This document shows, in pieces, positions 1-7,227 of a DNA stretch of 21,232 nucleotides. The stretch covers positions 1 to 21,232 of the forward strand of contig JWZX01000330.1 of assembly GCA_001275005.1 (NCBI GenBank), given 5' to 3'. The notes beneath the pieces are model-generated. The model searched no databases, was not told the origin of the DNA, and saw nothing but the letters and a program-made list of their open reading frames with translations. Position 1 is the first letter of the stretch. Every line of letters begins with the position of its first letter. The stretch comes from Chrysochromulina tobinii (lineage: Eukaryota; Haptophyta; Prymnesiales; Chrysochromulinaceae). A program made the translations under genes and the position numbers.

Positions 1-275
1 CCCCCCCTTTGGATTGACTGGCGCGCGCCCACGCCTGGTCTACGCCCGGTCGACACGCCCGGCACGGCGCGCGGCACTGAGCCAGTACGGAGAGGTCCGC
101 CGAGGAGAGCGGCCGGGGTGACTGTAGCGTAGGCGGCTGCAGGCAGTCGCGCGAGATTCGTCCTCACTCATGGCCATCGAACTGAGTGCCGCTGAACGCT
201 GCTGAACGCTGACGAACGCTGAGTGCACCCCTCAGCATACCCTCAGCAGAGGCCCTCATGCATGACATTGGCGGC
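1..275. other. Intergenic, 3' flank of the first gene
   Basis: No convincing coding region is seen. Positions about 190-225 hold three imperfect copies of an 11-base GAACGCTGAC-like unit, and 229-251 hold a short CCTCAGCA duplication. The open frames here have shadow-like Arg/Ser composition. It is the sequence downstream of the minus-strand gene. Confidence 0.4.
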
Positions 276-1304
276 TTACTCACTGAAATGGTCCGCATCG
301 TCGTCGGCGGCACAGAATACACCCCCCGCTGCGCAGGCAGCCTCGGCTGCCTCCTTGACCTTCACCTTACGCGTGTGCACGGCGTGCCGACGCATCATGG
401 CAGGGGTGGCGACTACGTCCCAGAGCAGCGACGACTCGATCGTGGCGGGCTGACTTGCCGCGTCCCATACCGTGCGCAGGTCGGGCCCGATCTCGTCCAG
501 TATCTCGTCCTCGAAGCTGATGATGATGTCCAGCATCACCGCCTCCTCCGCGGTCTCATACACACCTTCGAAAGCCCGTTCAAGGAACGGGCACGAGGAC
601 GGCGTGCGCAGAATACGGCCCTCGACCGCGTTGGCACTAGAGCGTTTCGCCTCCATCACCAGCGGCGCTGCATCGAGCTCGAAAAAGTCGAAGAGCTCGA
701 CTTCGTCAGTTTTGTCCTCCGCCGCGTCGCTCGAGAAGCTGCTCGTGATTGTCGGTGTCGAGGGCGCTGTGACCGGTGAGGTCCGTCTTGATGACAACTT
801 GGTAGCGTCCCCGAGGGAAATAATCGTTGCTTCATCGGAAGTGTCCTCGCCGTCGTACATAAGCTCTGGCTGCTTCATTTGGGGAGCGCAGAGCATGATA
901 GCCTTCATCTCCTTCTGCGACTGCTCTCGTCCACACCGATTGGGACGGAGCGAGTCCAGCGCCTCGAGTGCATGTGGCCACGCGTGCCCCGAGGGTAACT
1001 CACATCCGAACACACCGCCGTCGCGCTCATGCATCTGGCAGCACTTGTGCCCGTGAGCCGTGACTCGCTTGCTCTGCCTCTGAACTGGGAAGGTAATGAA
1101 CTCGGGCACGGTAATGGACGCAGGCTCAGCAAAGAGGTGCGTACTTTGGCCGATGGCGGAGGTATGAGGCATCGAGGGCTGCAGCGATGGATCAGCGCTG
1201 CGCTTGCGTGACGGCATGAGCTGTAGGGACTCGGTGAGAAGGCGTAAACGAGCACAGCTGACCCTGCTACGCTTTTCAGTGGCCGCGCCGCGAGGACCAC
1301 TCAT
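276..1304 (-). CDS. Uncharacterised acidic protein with a small Cys/His cluster
   Basis: I do not recognise this 342-residue protein. It is the only frame in this stretch with protein-like composition. A basic N-terminal 35 residues is followed by a Cys/His-rich patch at about residues 85-112 (HGHKCC..., then CELPSGHAWPH), which resembles a small metal-binding knuckle of the C-x-L-P-x-GH type. A Ser/Thr-rich linker then leads to an acidic, hydrophobic C-terminal half containing VELFDFFELD and many Asp/Glu pairs. No membrane segment or signal peptide is seen. The start is the first in-frame ATG at 1304-1302, and the frame is uninterrupted to TAA. It is transcribed away from the ATP-grasp gene, so 1305-1710 would hold both promoters. 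It could be an exon of a longer spliced gene. Existence is moderately supported; function is unknown. Confidence 0.5.
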   Translation of the reverse strand: MSGPRGAATEKRSRVSCARLRLLTESLQLMPSRKRSADPSLQPSMPHTSAIGQSTHLFAEPASITVPEFITFPVQRQSKRVTAHGHKCCQMHERDGGVFGCELPSGHAWPHALEALDSLRPNRCGREQSQKEMKAIMLCAPQMKQPELMYDGEDTSDEATIISLGDATKLSSRRTSPVTAPSTPTITSSFSSDAAEDKTDEVELFDFFELDAAPLVMEAKRSSANAVEGRILRTPSSCPFLERAFEGVYETAEEAVMLDIIISFEDEILDEIGPDLRTVWDAASQPATIESSLLWDVVATPAMMRRHAVHTRKVKVKEAAEAACAAGGVFCAADDDADHFSE

Positions 1305-1710
1305 CTGCGTGGACGAAGCGCGCGTTCCAAATTAGGGAGAATGAGCGCAAATCGCATCATCTCCCCACGACAGCTCCTGTTACGTGTTAGCCTCAGCGCG
1401 GGTCCCTTGGCGGGTCCTCCGGGCTCCGGCAGATGTCCGGCAAGGGCAGTCCTAACAGTCCGGCCGGCTGCGCTGCAAGCTGCGCTGCGGTCCCAGGAGT
1501 GTCCCAGGGGCTGCGGTTTCGTACCTCCCAAGACAAGTCTATACAGATACTACAGACACCCATACGGAAGCCTATCGAGAGAGCACCGGAAGGGTGGAAG
1601 GGAGGGGGCGGAGAAGACGGACTTGACTTGCCATGACTTGACTGCAAACACATTTGATGACCGACCCTGACCAGACCTGATCGTGGCACGCACCTCTTTC
1701 ATCACGCCGA
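1305..1710. promoter_or_regulatory. Divergent intergenic region
   Basis: This 406-base gap separates two divergently oriented genes and so must carry both 5' flanks. It contains a purine-rich run at about 1586-1620 (GGAAGGGTGGAAGGGAGG followed by GGCGGAGAAGACGG). I see no TATA box or other recognisable element. The role as a shared promoter is inferred only from gene orientation. Confidence 0.35.
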
Positions 1711-2583
1711 ATGACAGTACTGAAAAGAGGCGTCATCGCCAAGGCGCTCCTTGAGGGCACTTCAGCGCCGGTATTCACCGCGCGCATGGCTGATCGAAAG
1801 TTGCGTTGGGAGTTCCTTGGTCGGCCGACGCCATTTCCGTTCAAGATTCTAGACAAACTCGGTCAGAAGGCGTTTGCAAAAGAGCACGGAGCTGATGTGC
1901 CCGCCACCCTGGCCGTCTTTGACGCTGCCGAGATCGCCGCCGACAAATCGGCGCTGCGCTCACATCTCGCGCGATGCTCTTCGGATTTTGTGCTGAAACC
2001 TGTGCACGGCTACCAGAACAAACAAGCGTTTGCCGTGCGTGGAGGGGCACACGACCTGCTTCGCAACAAATCATTTGACGTGAATGCTGCCGCGGATGTG
2101 ATCGCCGCCGACGATGAGTTCAGCTCTTACATGGTGGAGGAGCTCCTGGCGGATGAACGGGGCGACGCTGCGCCCTCGCGCTTGCCGGTGGATTTCAAGT
2201 TCTGGTGCTTCGGCCCGACCATTGCGCACGTGACGATCATGGTGTCCCGAGAACGGCGCGGCGAAGGGTACACGGTTGCAGTCGCCGACTGCGACGAGTC
2301 GTTTACACCCCAACCCACATGGTGCGCGCTCCCAACGAGTGCGGAGAGCGGCCTTGTGGAGCTCGTGCCACTTCCACTGAAGCCCCTGTGCTGGGACCAC
2401 ATGGTAGCGACAGCGCGCCGGTTGGGCGCCGCCGTCGGCGCGTTCGCGCGCATCGACATTTACGCGACTCCAAGAGGCGCCGTCTTCGGCGAGTTCCAGC
2501 TCTTGTTCGACCTGGTCGACTGGAACGATCGCGCGGACGCTGCCATTCGTACGATGTGGAGAGGACGCGACGGTGCCGGGTGA
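1711..2583 (+). CDS. ATP-grasp domain protein, TupA-like
   Basis: This 290-residue protein is single-exon and starts at ATG 1711. It appears to consist almost entirely of an ATP-grasp fold. Visible markers are FVLKP around residue 96, where the Lys would contact nucleotide phosphate, followed by HGYQNKQAFAV. DFKFWCFG follows at about 161-168. Near the C-terminus, RIDIY (Asp249) and FGEFQL (Glu261) are spaced like the metal-binding acidic residues that close ATP-grasp active sites. The D-F-K-F-x-C-F-G and G-E-F combination is typical of the TupA-like ATP-grasp group, which is known from bacterial surface-polymer gene clusters and also occurs in protists. Such enzymes join a carboxylate to an amine or thiol using ATP. 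The substrate cannot be read from sequence. No targeting peptide is evident, so a cytosolic location is inferred. Confidence 0.7.
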   Translation: MTVLKRGVIAKALLEGTSAPVFTARMADRKLRWEFLGRPTPFPFKILDKLGQKAFAKEHGADVPATLAVFDAAEIAADKSALRSHLARCSSDFVLKPVHGYQNKQAFAVRGGAHDLLRNKSFDVNAAADVIAADDEFSSYMVEELLADERGDAAPSRLPVDFKFWCFGPTIAHVTIMVSRERRGEGYTVAVADCDESFTPQPTWCALPTSAESGLVELVPLPLKPLCWDHMVATARRLGAAVGAFARIDIYATPRGAVFGEFQLLFDLVDWNDRADAAIRTMWRGRDGAG

Positions 2584-2733
2584 GACCGGAAGCACGTGGA
2601 CGACGCTTATTAGTGAGTCTAGTGTAGTGTTGGTAGGCACGCAAAACGCAAATTTTCTGACTCTCTGACGAAATCCGGCGATACTTCCCGACTGGCCACT
2701 TCCGTCTTCGAGCACCGCTCCGCTTTATCGACC
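2584..2733. other. Short spacer between two plus-strand genes
   Basis: This 150-base stretch contains the 3' flank of the ATP-grasp gene and the 5' flank of the next gene. It is less GC-rich than its surroundings. No recognisable signal is visible apart from the good start context ACCATGG at 2731-2737. Confidence 0.3.
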
Positions 2734-3420
2734 ATGGGTTGCGGAGCGAGCGCGATGGAATCGCCCGCGGCCGGTAGCGCGGCTCCAAATGGATCCAAGT
2801 CGTGCACCAAGCAGGAGCCGCACGTGCCTGCCGAGCACACTCAGCAGAGAGGCTCCCTCGCACAAGGTGTTCACCACCTCAGCGTAGTGGCCATGCACAG
2901 TCTATCCGTCATCAGCGACATTCCCACCCTCCGTCCGACCACGATGGCTCCCAAGGTGCTGCCCGCGCACCGGCCCGACGTGGGCGCTCTCCTCAAGCCG
3001 GGCGGTGACGCCCAGGGCCAGCTCACGACGAGCAAGTTGCCTCCGTTGCTGCAGGCTCCCGCTCGACGAAAATCACTCTCTATCCCGGAAAACCTATACT
3101 CGGAGCAAATCAAAGCCGTGCTCGCGTCACCTGGTGCGAGCGAGCGGCGGAGCAAGATCATCTTGCGCGCTGCAACTGAGAGCCCGCCCTTGCTCGGCGG
3201 CGCTTGCGATCAGCCCACGCCACAAAGTACGACCTGCACGCCCCTGCCGCACTACGGACGACCGCCACCGCGGTCGCCGCCGATCAGCCGCATCAGCGGA
3301 CGCTCCGTTGGGCGGCGCCACTCGCGCGCGCGGACTTCCTCCTCGTTGAGGTCGCTCTCAGAGGATGCTGAGGAGCTGATGACCTCCTTGACCTCCTTGC
3401 CCTCCTTGCCGACGGGTTGA
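2734..3420 (+). CDS. Small Ser/Pro-rich protein with N-myristoylation/palmitoylation signal
   Basis: This 228-residue protein begins M-G-C-G-A-S. That is a near-ideal dual acylation motif: Gly2 for N-myristoylation, Cys3 for palmitoylation, and Ser6 as favoured by N-myristoyltransferase. The start at 2734 has a strong ACCATGG context. Together these argue that the start is right and that the protein is tethered to the inner face of a membrane. The rest is Ser/Pro/Arg-rich and looks disordered, with one likely helical stretch (LYSEQIKAVLASPGASERRSKIIL, given here as separate parts: LYSEQIKAVL then SERRSKIIL). Basic-Ser sites such as RRKSLSI and RRHS look like kinase targets. The acidic end (SEDAEELM) passes into a repetitive T-S-L-T-S-L-P-S-L-P tail. 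I do not recognise the family. It could be a scaffold or regulator. Part of the 3' end might be a short CTCCTTG repeat rather than conserved sequence. Confidence 0.6.
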   Translation: MGCGASAMESPAAGSAAPNGSKSCTKQEPHVPAEHTQQRGSLAQGVHHLSVVAMHSLSVISDIPTLRPTTMAPKVLPAHRPDVGALLKPGGDAQGQLTTSKLPPLLQAPARRKSLSIPENLYSEQIKAVLASPGASERRSKIILRAATESPPLLGGACDQPTPQSTTCTPLPHYGRPPPRSPPISRISGRSVGRRHSRARTSSSLRSLSEDAEELMTSLTSLPSLPTG

Positions 3421-3654
3421 TGAGCTAAGTCCCATGCGCCAAGCGCCATGGAGCATAACTGCATTATAAGAGCATATCTACTATTGGAATACTGGTGCAC
3501 CCTTATTTGCTTTCTTCACGACGTTTTATTGCACATTTCCAGAACAGCGCCTGTTTGCAAGCAAGCGGCACAAATTGAAACGAATTTTAGCGGCCACACG
3601 ACGGTCGGTCCCAGGGCAGCGTTTTGCCGAGGGCGACTTGCTGGTGACCTCGCG
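3421..3654. promoter_or_regulatory. 5' flank of the actin-like/Sfi1-like gene
   Basis: This 234-base spacer is clearly richer in A+T than the genes around it. The frame of the next gene stays open upstream to an ATG at 3448, but the extra 69 residues are hydrophobic and Cys-rich with no match to the actin fold, which begins at ATG 3655. I therefore treat this as promoter plus 5' untranslated sequence. No specific element is identified. Confidence 0.4.
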
Positions 3655-6600
3655 ATGCTTCCCGACGTTGTCGTCGTGGCGGACGCGGGTGCGTGCGAGT
3701 GGCGGTTTGGGTACGTCGAAGATGGTGGGCCGAGCGTGATTCTACCTGCACATGTGACTGCCGATGGGCGCATGGACGAGGCGAAGCTACCGGACGCGCT
3801 CCAAGCGCTCGAGAGCTTCGAGGAGCTGGAAGAGTGTGCGCTCGTGCTCGCCGAGCCTCCTGACGAGTCCGAGGCGCATCGTGAGCGCGCTGCAGCCGCC
3901 GCGTTTACCGTGCAGGCCGTGCAGGCCGTGTGCTGCTACCCTGGACCTCTGCTTGCCGTGTACAACGCCCAGTTCGACACGGGCGTGTTAGTGGACGTGG
4001 GGTTCCCCGCGACGTTCATCTACATCATGTACGATGGCAAGAGCGTGCTCGACGGCGCAGTGCTCCATGGGCTCGGCGGTAAGCACTGCGGCCGCACGGC
4101 CGACGCGAGCTGCGACGGACTCTTTGATCCCTCACTGTTGGACGACGAGCACGCAGCGGCCAAGGAGCTGTGCGGGCTGCCCGAGGCGATCGTGCGCACC
4201 GTGATGCTCGCGGACGTGAGTCTCCGGCAGCAGCTGCTCGGGCATGTCGTCCTCGTCGGCGGTACGAGCAAGCTCGCAAAGTGTCCAGAGCGCCTTGAGG
4301 AAGGTCTCAAAACCACTCTCGTGGACAAGGGTGCCACGGCACTGATGCCTCGCGTGTTTGCCAACCCGGACCGGCGCCTGGCGCAGTGGCTGGGCGGCGC
4401 GCTGCTCAGCCAGATGACCTCAGCCCACGGCCTCTTTGTGAGCCGCGAAGCCTTCAAAGCCGATCCACGAGCGGTCCACGCACCTCCACGAACGGTCGTC
4501 TGTCGCTCGTTACAGGCGATGGAAGAGCACACAGCGCAGACCAGAGCCACCGAGGCGGCGGCGCACGCAGCGGAGGCGAAGGCGACGCGCGAGCACGTGC
4601 ACAAGCAGCTCGAGGCAGCGCGCAAGTTCTGGCTCGAACAATCTCCCGTTGGGAGCTCTGAGGAGCGCAGGCGCATGCGTCACACCCAAATTTGGCAGGT
4701 GAGACCCATCTATGAGCGCTCGCTGACGCAGCAGGTGCTCGCGGCGGGCTGTTCACAGACCAAGATCGCCAAGAAGAGGCGGCGCCCGAAGAGCGGCGCG
4801 CTGGTCGAGGGCGATCCGGACGAGCGCGACGCTGACGACGACGACGGCGCTGGCGCAGCCGGCACGGGCCTCAAGGCAGCGCACGGCACGACGCCCAAGG
4901 AGCTCATGCAAGCAGCGGCCGCCGCTTCGGCAGCCAGTGGGGGCGCGGCGGCGGCGGCGGCTCTCGCAATTGCGGCTCGCGCGCTGCGTCTGCTCTGCGA
5001 GAGTGATGATGACGAGCTCATCAAGCGGCAGCTCCATCAGCGGCTAGCCGCCACATGGGCAGTGTGCGATCTGAACACCCCGAGCGTGCCAGCCGAAACG
5101 GTGCTGCGCCATCACCTGCGCCGCCAGACACGCTCGGGGTGGCTGCACTGGTGCGCCTTTGGCGCGGCGCGCGAGGCCGAGCGGCAGGCGGCGCGCGCGC
5201 GCCAACCAGCCGTGCTCACAGCCTGGGTTCGTATCGGCTCCAAGTGGGGCTCTCGTCGATGGCTCGGCCATCGAGCCCGCACCATCCTCCAACAGAGGAG
5301 GATGGACAAGGCCTCTGACTGGCACAGCACAGGGCAGCTCGGCGACGCCTGCGCAGTGTGGTACCGGTACGCCGACGCGCGACGCGCCGCGGTGGGCACC
5401 ATGCACAAGGTGTGCGCCCGCTTCGGCTGCCGGCGAGCCCTCGGCGCCTTCTTCCGCCAGGCGCGTCGTCGCAAGCTCGCCCGGCTCTTCAAAGCCAGGT
5501 CGGAGTGGGCGGCGCTCAAGACGACGCTCGAGCGGGCGCTCCGCCAGTGGTCCTATATGGCGTCCATGATCCATCAAGCCGCACACGTGCGCGCGAAGCA
5601 GAAGAAGAGCGAGCGCGAGGATGGCTTGTTGCGCTGGGCTCGTGCCACCCAGGCGAAGGCGAAGGCGGAGGCCGACCTCGCCGAGGCGGCCGGCTTCGCC
5701 CGTACGGGCATAGCGATCCAGTTCTGGGTCGCCGCAACTCGCGCGGCGGTGGATGGGCGCAAGCGTCGGCGGCTCGAGGCCATCACGAGTCGCTCACGGA
5801 TGCTCAAGATCCGAAGGCGTTTCGAGTTTCGTCATTTCGTCCGAGCGCACCTCGCGCGCAAGGCGCTCAAGACGCACCTGGCGGAGGTGCGCCGCCAGTT
5901 GGTGCCTAGGCAACTCAGCATGCATGTGCTCACCATGGCGCCCTGTTCCCTTCCCCACAGGTGCGCCGCCAAATGGCGATGCTCAAGCTGCGCTTCGATT
6001 CGATCAAGGCCGAGGTGCATCCGCCGTCCGCTGCCATCACGTTGATAGCCACCTGATGACCTGCCTTGCATGCGGGTGCTCACCACGGCGCCTCGCCCCC
6101 ACAGGTGCACCGCCACATGTTCTTCACCGCGGTGCAGCGCTGGGTTGCATATCAGTGGCGAATGAAACGGCGCGATGTCGAGGCTCGATGGCTTCAGCCG
6201 CGAGGCGATGGCGCCGCGTGCCGGCGCGGCATGCGCCGGTTTCGTCAATGGTGCGTGAAGGAGGCGAACTTTCACGAGGCCATGAGCACCCTCAAGCTGC
6301 GCGTCATCCCGCGCCGATCGTGGCGGCTCAAGGTCGACACCTTGTGGCACTGGTACACGCTGGCGAGCTGGCGACGTCGCTCGAAGCTGCTCCCGCGCCG
6401 CCGCCATCGCGTGCTCAAGGTGGCGCTCTCATACTGGTGTGCCGAGGCGCGCTGGCGCATCCAGCGGCACAAATGGCTCCGGCGGCAGGTGCGCTACATG
6501 GCCACCTGATGACCTGATTGCCACTGATGACCTGCCTTGCATGCGGGTGCTCACCACGGCGCCTCGTCCCCACAGGTACGCTACATGGACGAGTTGCAGC

Positions 6601-6827
6601 ACGTGCTCGACAACTTGGGCGATGGCCAAAAATGGGCGAAGCGGCTCCTCAGCCTTGGGCTCGAGCCGCAGGACGTGGCGCACCTGGGCCCTTTCCATCC
6701 CCGTTGCCAGAAGACGCTCGAGAAGGCGCTCCAGCGGAGCTCGCCTCCTGCCAAGTCACCGGTCTCACGCATGCGTGTCCTCTCGCCTGGGTTCGACAGC
6801 TATCTTGAGGATGCGCTCTCAAGGTGA
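3655..6827 (+). CDS. Actin-like domain fused to Sfi1-like Trp-rich helical repeats
   Basis: I model four exons: 3655-5886, 5961-6014, 6105-6488 and 6576-6827, all phase 0, giving 973 residues. Residues 1 to about 265 follow the actin order. VVVADAGACEWRFGY corresponds to phosphate loop 1, LVLAEPPDESEAHRERAA to the LTEAPLNP region, and TGVLVDVG to phosphate loop 2. VVLVGGTSKL (about 198-207) matches the LSGGT adenosine motif, and NPDRRLAQWLGGALLSQM matches the PERKYSVWIGGS helix. It is about 110 residues shorter than actin, so subdomain 2 and other parts are reduced. A linker with an Ala-rich tract (about 415-445) leads to a long basic helical region with Trp/Phe spaced roughly every 25-35 residues (LLRWARA, IQFWVAA, LRQWSYM, MRRFRQW, LSYWCAE), the style of Sfi1 centrin-binding repeats. 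A centrosome/basal-body or flagellar role is inferred, not shown. The upstream in-frame ATG at 3448 is not preferred. Confidence 0.72.
5887..5960 (+). other. Intron 1 of the actin-like/Sfi1-like gene
   Basis: This GT-AG intron is 74 nt, phase 0. The sequence AGGTGCGCCGCCA at the donor is repeated exactly at the acceptor/exon 2 junction, 74 bases later, as if a target site were duplicated. The 3' part (TGCTCACCATGGCGCC...CCCCACAG) is a diverged copy of introns 2 and 3. An alternative donor at 5902 would add five residues and keep the frame. Confidence 0.7.
6015..6104 (+). other. Intron 2 of the actin-like/Sfi1-like gene
   Basis: This GT-AG intron is 90 nt, phase 0. The donor side AGGTGCATCCGCC resembles the acceptor side AGGTGCACCGCC with one extra base. 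Its last 40 or so bases are nearly identical to those of intron 3, including GGGTGCTCACCACGGCGCCT and CCCCACAG. Splicing is required to reach the next Trp-rich frame. Confidence 0.75.
6489..6575 (+). other. Intron 3 of the actin-like/Sfi1-like gene
   Basis: This GT-AG intron is 87 nt, phase 0. CAGGTGCGCTACATGG at the donor and CAGGTACGCTACATGG at the acceptor differ at one base in 16. This is the clearest target-site-like duplication in this gene. It also contains TGATTGCCAC and TGATGACCTG units, which link it to the decamer arrays of the P2X and GH3 introns. Confidence 0.75.
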
Positions 6828-7227
6828 GGCGCGCTCTCGGCTCTCGCAGCTACTGCGACTCGTTCTTTCTCGCCCTCTCTCGCTCTCGCTTTCGTTCTCT
6901 TGCTCTTTTTCGCTCTTTTTCGCTTTTCTCGCTCTCTCTCGCTCTCTCTCGCTCTCTCGATACAATAACTAAGGTGACGTGCCCCCGGGCCTCTACATGA
7001 GGAGCACATCCCGCGCATTCCGGCATCCAGCGAGACCTGGAACTAGATGTGTGGCATACCCTGAGGGCACCAATGAGATTGGGCCACGATGTTTGGCTGT
7101 GGGGTCCTGTGTGTTGCAGGGTGGAGAGTTACTGTGTTGCATAGTGTGTGGAGTGCGTCGTGGACGGACCCTTCTGTGAACGTTGTGGAGTCATGAAGTG
7201 GCTTAGATTGGTGTGAATTCATCATGA
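6828..7227. other. Intergenic spacer with CT-rich tract
   Basis: No gene is seen. Positions about 6860-6960 form a pyrimidine-rich low-complexity tract on the plus strand built from CTCGCT and CTCTCT units. It might act in transcript 3'-end formation or be a simple microsatellite. The remainder up to 7227 is the 5' flank of the next gene and is unusually rich in GTGTG/TGTGG words. Confidence 0.45.

Noticed and set aside
3448-3654. Upstream extension of the actin-like protein from ATG 3448
   Set aside because: The added residues come from A+T-rich flank, are unlike the protein, and the actin fold begins right after ATG 3655.
6860-6960. CT-rich tract as a retroelement polypurine or a telomere-like repeat
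   Set aside because: It has no flanking repeats or reverse-transcriptase sequence. It is a simple CTCGCT microsatellite.
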